A DNA stretch of 51,534 bases from Bilamarchaeum sp050303335 (lineage in GTDB: Archaea; Micrarchaeota; Micrarchaeia; Anstonellales; Bilamarchaeaceae). Made by a program: the position numbers and the translations under genes. The stretch lies in the NCBI GenBank assembly GCA_050303335.1, contig JBNLBN010000004.1, positions 1 to 51,534 on the forward strand. The letters are read 5' to 3'. The notes under the pieces are model-generated. The model ran no database searches and was not told the origin of the DNA. It saw only the letters and a list, made by a program, of their open reading frames with translations. Of the stretch, positions 33,525-41,300 are shown in pieces; the stretch's first letter is position 1, and the number at the start of each line of letters is the position of its first letter.

Positions 33525-34262
33525 TTATTTTTTTAGATAACCTACTGCATTCTTGAATATACGAAGTCCCATTGCCTCAGTGACGTTCCCGCGCACCCAG
33601 TAGGGGCAGTTTTCCTTTATGTTGAAGGCTTCCGGATGCGGCATCATCCCGAATATCCTCCCGGTCTTGTCGCAGATGCCTGCTATGTTGTCTTTTGATC
33701 CGTTCGGATTGTAGGGATATCCTGCCATGTGGCCGCCAGGATCCGTATACTGGAATACGACCTGGCTGCTGTCAATTTCCCCAACGAATTTTCCCTCCCC
33801 GTGCCTTACAGGTGCAAGAAGGTATTCAATATCCTTCGTAAAGATGCATGGGGATTCCCTGTTGTTTTTCAGGATCACCCACCTGTCCTCGAATTTTCCC
33901 GAATCGTTTCCTATAAGGGACACCCTCTGCTTGAAATCCGGAATTGGAAGCAGTCCGAGCTTCACCATAACCTGGAAACCATTGCATATGCCAAGTACCA
34001 GGTTTCCCTCTTCCACAAAATTCTGAAGGGGCTCCTTCAGCCTGTACTTTATCTTGTTTGCAAATACCCTTCCCGATCCAAGATCGTCTCCGAAAGAGAA
34101 TCCCCCCGGGAAAAAAAGCATATTGTAATTCTTCAGGACCTCAGGTCTCTCAAGCACCCTGTTTAGGTGCATAATGTCGGCATGGCCCCCGCTCTTCTCG
34201 ATTGCGTATTTGCTCTCATTTTCACAGTTCACTCCGAAACCAGTAAGTACAAGGGCTTTCAT
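33525..34262 (-). CDS. purQ: phosphoribosylformylglycinamidine synthase, glutaminase subunit
   Basis: About 245 residues from MKALVLTGFGVNCE at 34262; an ATG three codons earlier has poorer promoter spacing. Class I glutaminase: nucleophile Cys in LGICNGFQ, His in MPHPE. Supplies ammonia to PurL for purine synthesis. FFPGGFSFGDDLGSG is the PurQ fingerprint. TATA-like TTTTAAAG overlaps the vapC stop codon 27 bases upstream. No purL or purS nearby. Confidence 0.95.
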   Translation of the reverse strand: MKALVLTGFGVNCENESKYAIEKSGGHADIMHLNRVLERPEVLKNYNMLFFPGGFSFGDDLGSGRVFANKIKYRLKEPLQNFVEEGNLVLGICNGFQVMVKLGLLPIPDFKQRVSLIGNDSGKFEDRWVILKNNRESPCIFTKDIEYLLAPVRHGEGKFVGEIDSSQVVFQYTDPGGHMAGYPYNPNGSKDNIAGICDKTGRIFGMMPHPEAFNIKENCPYWVRGNVTEAMGLRIFKNAVGYLKK

Positions 34263-34292
34263 AAAACTCATTTTACTCCCAATCTTTAAAAT

Positions 34293-34667
34293 TCATACTT
34301 TCCGCAGGCCCCTTATCCCCTCGAATTTCCATGGGGATTTGGAAAAAACAAATGCCTCGTTTGCAAGGCAGACAGAAGCAAGAAGTATGCTGTCAGTAGT
34401 CTTTGGCATCTCCCCCCTGTTTTTCAGGTCCCTGTTGATCTTGTTGGCGATCATCGCAGATTTCTTGTCAAAAGGAAGGATTGTGATGCTGTTCGAAAAA
34501 TGCGCCACCACCTCCTGCTTTTTTATGGTCTCAAGTAGCTGCATAAGGGTCATGCTTGTTATGCATATCTCCTCCGTATCAGAATAATACCTGAGCTTTT
34601 CTATCGTTGCCGGATCCCCCCGGAGGAAATCTATTGCCGTATCAAAGTCCAGACAAATCTTTTCCAT
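34293..34667 (-). CDS. PIN-domain protein (VapC-like), probably degenerate
   Basis: A 124-residue PIN fold: LDFDTAIDFLRGDP at the start (D7/D9), ITSMTLMQLLE in the middle, TTDSILLASVCLA (D92) then FVFSKSPWKFEGIRGLR. Two of the four acidic sites of VapC ribonucleases look altered: the mid-protein Glu of xxELL is Gln43, and the last Asp before the Phe of the DF motif is Lys. Thus nuclease activity is uncertain. An in-frame TGA directly precedes the ATG. It follows the antitoxin gene after a repeat-filled gap. Confidence 0.75.
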   Translation of the reverse strand: MEKICLDFDTAIDFLRGDPATIEKLRYYSDTEEICITSMTLMQLLETIKKQEVVAHFSNSITILPFDKKSAMIANKINRDLKNRGEMPKTTDSILLASVCLANEAFVFSKSPWKFEGIRGLRKV

Positions 34668-34815
34668 TCAAAACCTACTCCTGCTCCTCTTACGTTGGTT
34701 TTGGATCCAACCTGAGTCAAAACCTGCTTCTGTATTCCCAGGTCGGTTTTGGATCCAACCTGAGGAAAAACCTACATATGCTTTTCCATTGTCGGTTTTT
34801 CAATTCCAACATGAG
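34668..34815 (-). repeat. CRISPR-like tandem repeats between vapB and vapC
   Basis: Three tandem units of 49, 48 and 51 bases. They can be parsed as 29-base repeats (34697-34725 and 34745-34773, two mismatches between them) with a degenerate copy at 34794-34815 and a partial copy at 34668-34676, separated by unrelated 20-, 19- and 20-base segments. Each repeat begins GGTTTTG and ends CAAAACC (one copy AAAAACC), forming inverted termini, and contains the palindrome TTGGATCCAA (34701-34710 and 34749-34758). No CRISPR leader or cas operon is next to it. Confidence 0.75.
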
Positions 34816-34816
34816 G

Positions 34817-35041
34817 TTATTTGTTCTCGAGCCAGTCATACTCCCCGCGCCTTATCCTTGTTGCAGCTCTCCTGTACATGTCTCCTTCCTCGATTGATCC
34901 TGCAAATGATATGATGCTGCTTTCGCTCTTCTTTTCTTTCAATAAGAAGCGGAGAATCTGGCTGAAGCTCATGTTCTTGGAACTCTTGAGTTCCCGCAGC
35001 TCATCATAGACATCGTCCATAATTGTTATGACCTTTACCAC
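34817..35041 (-). CDS. VapB-type antitoxin, ribbon-helix-helix
   Basis: About 74 residues from the GTG at 35041: VKVITIMDDVYDELRELKSS is the strand plus first helix of VapB-type (DUF217) antitoxins, followed by MSFSQILRFLLKEKK and a helical toxin-binding tail ending EYDWLENK. The in-frame ATG at 35086 lies inside the TATA box and cannot be the start. Upstream of the PIN gene as in standard vapBC, but separated by 149 bases instead of the usual overlap. Confidence 0.75.
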   Translation of the reverse strand: MVKVITIMDDVYDELRELKSSKNMSFSQILRFLLKEKKSESSIISFAGSIEEGDMYRRAATRIRRGEYDWLENK

Positions 35042-35084
35042 ATTATCCCTTGAACCTGCTTTGATAAATGCATGCACTAAATAC

Positions 35085-35093
35085 ATTTATATA
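35085..35093 (-). promoter_or_regulatory. TATA box of the vapBC locus
   Basis: TATATAAAT on the minus strand places the transcription start near 35062, with GTG at 35041 as the first suitable start codon. Confidence 0.5.
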
Positions 35094-35231
35094 GATTACG
35101 TCGGAATTTTTGACTTTGTCGGTTTCAAAAGATTATTGTGATTTTGGCATCCACCTCATAAAAAGGAACTTACTTAAAGCGCGAAACAGCTTATTCGATA
35201 CCCCCATCCACATTGGGAAAAGGCGACAAAA

Positions 35232-35236
35232 GGTGA
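35232..35236 (+). promoter_or_regulatory. GGTGA ribosome-binding site of ftsZ
   Basis: GGTGA 4 bases before the ftsZ ATG. The gene has a leader of several tens of bases (TATA candidate near 35172). Confidence 0.6.
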
Positions 35237-35240
35237 AACT

Positions 35241-36326
35241 ATGGAAGATTTGGTAAGATCCGTTATGGGCGAAGCGGCTCCAGAAGAAGGACCAGCAAAG
35301 GAATCAATGAGTTCTGAGACAATTAAAATTGTAACTGTAGGTGTCGGTGGTGCAGGAAACAACACCATTAACAGGCTGATCAAGTCAGGCGTTAAGGGAA
35401 GTGACCTAGTAGCAATCAACACAGACAAGCAGCACTTGAACATCGTGCATGAGCGTGCACAGAAGATCCTGATCGGTAAATCCGTCACAAAGGGTCTTGG
35501 TGCAGGTGGTTATCCTGATATCGGTGCAAAATCCGCTGAGGTAGACCGGCCACTTGTAGAAAAGTCACTTGAAGGTGCACAGCTCGTATTCATATGCGCT
35601 GGTATGGGTGGTGGAACCGGTGGTGGAGCAGCACCAATCGTTGCACAGATCGCAAAGGAGCAGGGTGCAATCGTAGTTGCGATGGTTACCTATCCATTCG
35701 CGTTGGAAAGAGCCAGAAAGAAAAAAGCAGAAGAAGGTATCAAGTTGCTCAAGAGATCCTGCGACTCAGTAATCATTCTTGACAACAACAGGCTTGTAAA
35801 ATTGGTGCCGAACCTCCCTATGGCAGAGGCATTCGCTGTTGCAGATGAAATCCTTGCAAGGGCAATCTCAGGTCTTGTCTGGACAATCACACAACCCTCA
35901 CTCATCAACATCGACTTTGCAGATGTAAGGGCGATCATGGAAGGCGGAGGAGTCGGTTTCATCGCAGTAGGCGAAGGCAAAGGAAACGACAAGGTCACAG
36001 GTGCTGCACAGGGCGTAATCAAGAACAGGCTTCTTGATGTCGACTTCGAAGGCGCAAAAGGTGCAATCATCCACATATCAGGTGGTTCCGACCTTACGCT
36101 TGGAGATGCAATCAAGGCCGGTGAGATCATCACCGAAAAGATGGACCATGAGGCAAACGTCAAATGGGGTGCAAGAATCATGCAGAACTACGAGGGCAAG
36201 CTTGAAATAGTTGCAATCGTAACAGGCGTGAAGGGCGCATCAGTTGCAGGTTCATCAATGGTTGAAGAGGAAGACACCTCGTCAATGATGCCTGAATATT
36301 CAAGAGACCTGGAGATTCTGGGTTAA
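35241..36326 (+). CDS. ftsZ: cell division protein FtsZ
   Basis: A 361-residue tubulin-like GTPase forming the division ring. The GTP-binding signature is GGGTGGGAAP (123-132), preceded by VGVGGAGNNTINRL and followed by the T7 synergy loop INIDFADVRAIM. A short acidic tail (VEEEDTSSMMPEYSRDLEILG) ends in a hydrophobic-charged motif suited to binding SepF-like anchors. Codon use is strongly biased (many GGT, GCA), which suggests high expression. Upstream is the VapBC-like locus, downstream an unrelated convergent gene. Confidence 0.97.
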   Translation: MEDLVRSVMGEAAPEEGPAKESMSSETIKIVTVGVGGAGNNTINRLIKSGVKGSDLVAINTDKQHLNIVHERAQKILIGKSVTKGLGAGGYPDIGAKSAEVDRPLVEKSLEGAQLVFICAGMGGGTGGGAAPIVAQIAKEQGAIVVAMVTYPFALERARKKKAEEGIKLLKRSCDSVIILDNNRLVKLVPNLPMAEAFAVADEILARAISGLVWTITQPSLINIDFADVRAIMEGGGVGFIAVGEGKGNDKVTGAAQGVIKNRLLDVDFEGAKGAIIHISGGSDLTLGDAIKAGEIITEKMDHEANVKWGARIMQNYEGKLEIVAIVTGVKGASVAGSSMVEEEDTSSMMPEYSRDLEILG

Positions 36327-36333
36327 TTTTCTT

Positions 36334-37227
36334 TTATCTTTTTCCTTCTATTTTTAAATCGATTTTTCCCAATGCAATCTCCTTGTACCAGGAAAACTTT
36401 CCCCTTTGCGCTCTGAGATCGACCCCTGACTGGAACCTGCTTCTCATTACAAGTTCAAATACCGGGCTGGGAGACTGCTCGACCGCTAACGGCGGAGAAG
36501 GCGTAAACTGGATCACTTTTGCCAATCTTTCTTTCTCCACCACCCTTGGAGGCAGAGGCGTCAGATCAGGATCAAAATTCATAGCCAGGGGCGTTAGGGG
36601 AGTGGGGCCCATATCCATCCTTCTTGTCAGTTCAAACGGATCGGTGTTATCTCTGACTTCAAATTCCGGAGTCTTCTCAATCCCATCAAGCTCTGCAGGC
36701 CTGCTCCCGAATATCTGGATGACTTCTGCTTCCCTTATGTGTATCCCTTTCAGATGGTTCGCCCTAGAATCAATTATCTTTCGGGCCTCTTCCCTTGTTT
36801 CATCGGATGAAAGGGGGCTTGCCTTGAGCAGGATCACCTCATGCATGCATAGCTCGCTTGTCGGGTATCTCTTTGCATTTTGAATGGCGTTTCCTGCTGC
36901 AATGGGAAACAGTTCTACGACCGTCGATAAGAAATGCGATATGAATAAGTCCTCCTTGTTAAGTGCCAGCAATGAGCTGACCTCTCCCTTTTCTGCTGCC
37001 TTTCGGGCGAAAGTCATTATCTTCTTTTTTGCACTATCCCGCAATCTAAGGATTTCCGGATTCCCGTTCCTCGTTTCGATATCGCTTGCAAGCATAAATA
37101 CGTACAAACCTGCTTCGAAAGGCGATTTTTCGGACTGGTTTACTAGTTCTTTTATGGCATCAAGCCTTGCCCTCTCGTCAACTGAGGAACATGCAAGGAC
37201 AAAGAGCTCACTGGGAGTATTATTCAT
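36334..37227 (-). CDS. unknown HEAT-like protein with Pro-rich C-terminus
   Basis: 297 residues. The N-terminal 150 are helical and look like HEAT repeats (ARLDAIKELVNQSEKSPFEAGLYVFMLASDIE). A linker rich in P and T (residues about 200-260, with TPLTPL and TPLPPR) then leads to a basic C-terminus (MRSRFQSGVDLRAQRGKFSW). No family recognised. Divergent from NAD kinase with shared AT-rich promoter. Confidence 0.6.
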   Translation of the reverse strand: MNNTPSELFVLACSSVDERARLDAIKELVNQSEKSPFEAGLYVFMLASDIETRNGNPEILRLRDSAKKKIMTFARKAAEKGEVSSLLALNKEDLFISHFLSTVVELFPIAAGNAIQNAKRYPTSELCMHEVILLKASPLSSDETREEARKIIDSRANHLKGIHIREAEVIQIFGSRPAELDGIEKTPEFEVRDNTDPFELTRRMDMGPTPLTPLAMNFDPDLTPLPPRVVEKERLAKVIQFTPSPPLAVEQSPSPVFELVMRSRFQSGVDLRAQRGKFSWYKEIALGKIDLKIEGKR

Positions 37228-37247
37228 GAAAGTGTTTCTCAGAATAG

Positions 37248-37256
37248 CTATTTATT
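37248..37256. promoter_or_regulatory. shared AT box, nadK and the HEAT-like gene
   Basis: CTATTTATT lies about 25 bases from both the ATG at 37227 (minus) and the ATG at 37281 (plus), supporting 37281 as the nadK start. Confidence 0.45.
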
Positions 37257-37280
37257 CCTTATGGAATGCAATTATCTCCG

Positions 37281-37988
37281 ATGAAAATCAAGATAATAAC
37301 CAACCCGAAAAAGGATTGGGCAATCAGGCTTGAACCTGAAGTAAAACTTTTCCTGATAGGAAACGGCCACCAGCTGGTCCAGAGGAATGCGGACGTGACC
37401 CTCTGCATAGGCGGGGACGGCACGATACTCTATTCCCATCATTGCCGGAGGATCTCCGGAATCATCCTAGGTATCGGAAGCAACACAAGCTACATCTGCC
37501 AGCTTCGGCATGATGACTGGAAGGAAAATATCCAGGACATCCTCAAGTCCAAAATCATAAGCATCATGACACTTGAGGCTGTCTTCCGGGGAAAGAAATA
37601 CATCGCGATAAACGATTTTGTAATCCACGCAACGCACTACAGGGTGGCCCCGCTTAATGTAAAGTACGGAAACAATGATATCAAGTTCGAAGGGGACGGC
37701 ATAATCATATCCTCTCCCATAGGTTCATCCGGCTATGCATATTCTGCAGGCGGGAAAATCCAGCAGCCGACTGAAAAAATGATCTCGATTGTTCCAATCG
37801 CCCCATATATGCGCAGGTTCGGTCCCCTTGAGGTGGTAGAGCAGAAGATAGAGATATCCAGCGACATAGAATGCGCCTTCATCCTCGACGGGATTTACAT
37901 CTCCGGCATAAAAGCCGGGGAGACTGTAGCTATTAAAAGGGGATCTGATATGAAATTCTTTGAAGGAGTTGGTAAGTATCAGAGATGA
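37281..37988 (+). CDS. nadK: NAD kinase
   Basis: About 235 residues from MKIKIITNPKKD at 37281. The NAD-kinase fingerprint GGDGT is at LCIGGDGTILY, followed by GIGSNTSYI and the second-domain motif SSPIGSSGYAYSAGG. Makes NADP from NAD and ATP. The family's NE-D motif is present as a variant (INDFV). Overlaps the next gene by about 29 bases. Confidence 0.9.
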   Translation: MKIKIITNPKKDWAIRLEPEVKLFLIGNGHQLVQRNADVTLCIGGDGTILYSHHCRRISGIILGIGSNTSYICQLRHDDWKENIQDILKSKIISIMTLEAVFRGKKYIAINDFVIHATHYRVAPLNVKYGNNDIKFEGDGIIISSPIGSSGYAYSAGGKIQQPTEKMISIVPIAPYMRRFGPLEVVEQKIEISSDIECAFILDGIYISGIKAGETVAIKRGSDMKFFEGVGKYQR

Positions 37989-38277
37989 AATAATAAAGCG
38001 CGGCTATGTAGATGTCAAGGTCCATGTACAGGGCCTCCGGCAGAACCACAGGCTTGCTGTTGAAACGGAGAAAACCCCGCGGGGAAACATAACCTATTTA
38101 GTTTCGAAATTATATATCCCCACGCCGGAACTTCTGAGGCTTGCAGAAGAACTGCAGTTCCCGATCAAGCACAATACTACGGTTGTGTTTCCAAAAGGAA
38201 AAATGCCGAAGGACTTCCTGGTAAAGCAAAATATCTCAGTTGAGGCGGAAGTAGTCGAAGCGGAGATTGAAGATTAG
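37960..38277 (+). CDS. small conserved-looking protein, unknown
   Basis: About 105 residues, starting at a TTG (37960 or 37969), within the end of nadK. An alpha/beta pattern with a basic first helix (IRDEIIKRGYVDVKVHV), a hydrophobic strand, and a second half with PIKHNTTVVFPKGKMPKDFLV. I do not recognise it. Because it overlaps nadK out of frame and has no ATG, the start is uncertain. Co-transcription with nadK is likely. Confidence 0.55.
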   Translation: MKELVSIRDEIIKRGYVDVKVHVQGLRQNHRLAVETEKTPRGNITYLVSKLYIPTPELLRLAEELQFPIKHNTTVVFPKGKMPKDFLVKQNISVEAEVVEAEIED

Positions 38278-38278
38278 C

Positions 38279-38287
38279 TATTTATTT
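38279..38287 (+). promoter_or_regulatory. TATA box of the giant gene
   Basis: TATTTATTT is 25 bases before the ATG at 38308, just after the preceding stop codon. Confidence 0.5.
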
Positions 38288-38307
38288 GTTGTTACATATA
38301 ATCATTC

Positions 38308-41300
38308 ATGTCCCTCGAAGCCAAGGTATTGTCTGCTGAAGAAAAATCAGAGATCACCGTTAGCGTTATCGAGCAGGTGGCTTTGAAATACGACCTTCCA
38401 AAAGAATGGGCTGGGCAGGAGTTTCGCGTTGCTAGAGATATCAAGCCCGAGCCGGAATTCAAGAAGGAGCTGCAGCGGGAACTTCTCTCGAAACTTTATG
38501 AGAAAAATCCCCAGAAGGCGAAGGCATTCGAGCTTGAACTAATCCTTTCGGAACGATCGCTGCTGGATCAGAGTTTTTTCCCGCAATCAGAGGAAATCAA
38601 GCCATTCATCTCCGGGACCCAGGAAACATTTTTCAGTGAAGACCGGGCATTCATGAAATGGGCAGAAGAAAACAGCGGGAAACTCGCGACGATGGGGATC
38701 ACTGTCCTGAAATCCGATGACAACGTGGTCCTGCTCAACGAGAAATATGTCCCGGGCTTTGACAAGAGAACATCGGAAATCCTTACAACTGCCCTCCAGG
38801 ATCCGGAGGCAGTTGCAGCAGTCACACTTTTCATCAGAATAGTAAAGGAACAGGAACGAAGCCCGGACAAGTTCATAAAATCCCAGTTCCAGTCAGTGCT
38901 TTCTGACATCCAATCCGGAGACTACGAAACAGCTGCCAAAAGGGCGTTCGCATTGAACATGTACCGTGAAATTTCGTTGCAGGATTTTGATTCTCCCGAG
39001 TTCCAGAAAGCAATGAAGCAGGCGCGCTCCCTCCTTCGCAAATCGAAGGTTGATGATGCTGTTGCCACACTCAACATTGCAGGTACTATGGTAGCGGTCC
39101 AGGGCAGCGTAGATGCAGATACGCTCACATCCTACCTTGAAAAGGCGAGAATACTCGTAACCAAGGGAAAGACTGAGAAGGCAGGCCGCATAAACCGCCT
39201 CGTCATCCAGCATATCCAGTTTTCCCAGCTGTCCTCACAGCTGTCCCTCCTGGTATCTTCTGCACAGGATATGGAACTTATCGGAGCAGCGGTCAAATCC
39301 CTTGACATGTTCAGGATAAAAGGGGAATTCAGTGAGGAGAGGTTCCAGGACCTAATGGGAATCTCCTATGAAGAATTCAAGAAGAGGGGCGCAAAAGCAA
39401 TACTCGAATCCGTCTATAGGAGGGCATTGCAGTTCTGCGAATTCGGTATGGCCAAGGTGAAGGAATCCCTCAAGCAGGTGCTTTCCGGAAAGCCGGAATC
39501 AGATAAGGCAGACCAGGCCCTCTCAAAGGTCCGTGACCTTATTGCCAAGGGCCAGGACATCCATTCGTTCCTTTCGGCGATCTGGAGGGTCCGGGGAATG
39601 GCGGCAAGTATCGGTAAGATGGAATTCAGCGACGTGTCCGGCCTCCGCGCAAGAGGATTCCTCCAGAACGAACGATCAGACGCGGTAAAATCCTTCGGTT
39701 CGATCGAGTCCTCATATTTCATGGCGCTATTCCACCGGGTTTCTGACATGGATCCGGAAAAGTACATAAAGAGCATACCCCGCTTCGAAAAAATAGCAGC
39801 CTCAAAGGCACAATCCCTTATCAGGCACTACAACATCTCCGTAAATTTCGAGAACTATGCAAGGGCATATGCCAAATCCCTTGACGAATACCATACCTCA
39901 GTTGTCGGCAATTTCAAGAAGATGCGAGACCACGGCGCAGGCTTATACAGTGAATTGAAGGGAACCCCCACCGGGGTGGCAGCGGATTTTGCCAAAGGCA
40001 TCCGCGACGAATTCGATGACAGTTTCATTCCGCTGATGGTAGCACAAGGAGAGTTCATTCAGCAGGCCCTTTCAATCACGATTTCAGGATACACCCCGGA
40101 TTCCATTCAGTTCAGTGAAGGAAGGAACCTTGGGGAGATGTTCGGTGAAAAGCCCCAGTCTGTTTCTCCTTTGCTCAATGCAGCAAACAAGATCAACCAG
40201 ATCGCAAGCGAGGCATCCGGGAAGTACAAAGGAGACATGAGGCAGATCGAGATCGCACTTTATGATCTTCCTGAATCTAGAAGCGAAGTAGAGCGGCTCC
40301 TTTCCGATCCGGTTTTCTGGGCCCCGATTGCAGTTGCCACGCTCGGAAAGGGGCCTGCAGCGGCATCTGCAATCTGGAGGGCGCTTCCGGAAACCCTGAA
40401 GTTCGGCCTGTCTGCCGGATCCTTTGCATACGGATCAATTGAGCTCGGATCCGGAACAGTGGATTATCTCTATTCGCAAACTGCCCAGGAGCAGGAAGCG
40501 GCTCTGGGAAAGATCAGAGGCGGCGCCATAACAGTCGGCATGGGTGCCATGGGCTTATCATCGCTCAAGCTGTTCGGAAGGGCGGCTATGACAGCTACCG
40601 AACTCGGAACGCTCGGAATCGGATCCTTCGTTCTTGCAAAGGACCTGCAGCTGATGAAGGCCCAGGGCGAGACAAAGCCCCTTACTATAGCAATGGACAT
40701 GCTCCTTTTCCTTCCTGCACTCCCTCTTGCAACAAAGGGGATCACGGCTTACAGGGCATCCAATCTGAAATCATCGGCAGATGAACTCGGTCAATTAATC
40801 GAACTTACCGTAGGAACTACCAATGGCGAGGAGGTCCTTGCAGGCAACCTTGTCACGAAGTTCCTTTCAAGGTCGGAATCAGCACAGAATGCGATCCTCG
40901 AAAAGATGGTAGCAATGGGCCGCGGCCAGGCAGCGGCAAGACTGAACTACCTTCGCGGGCTCCAGGGCTTCAGCCGGTCAGGGATGATCTCGGATACGCT
41001 CTATCAGCGCGCCTCAGCGTCCGTGCTCCAGGATGCAAGCTTCGAGGTCTCGGAAAAAGGGATGCTCACAGTCTACGATGCAATGGCAAAAGAGGGCGCC
41101 ATCGCAGGACTGAATGCAGCATACAAGCATCCCGGGGCCGATTACCTCGGAGTAATAAGCAGCAATGTCAACCGGCTTATAGAGGAAGGGAAAATCCTTT
41201 TCGGGGGGAAGCCCATCCCAGCAGGATCCATTTCGCAGATAGAATTCAAGTTCGGAGGAAAAGGGGCCTTCAACATCGTGATAAAACTGAACAACGGAAA

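Noticed and set aside
34668..34815. Calling this a true CRISPR array
   Set aside because: Only two intact repeats, spacers of 19-20 bases, no leader or cas genes nearby. Recorded as a repeat with CRISPR-like form.
36327..36360. T-rich stretch after ftsZ as a terminator
   Set aside because: The same bases encode the Lys-rich C-terminus of the convergent gene, so T-richness alone does not support a terminator.
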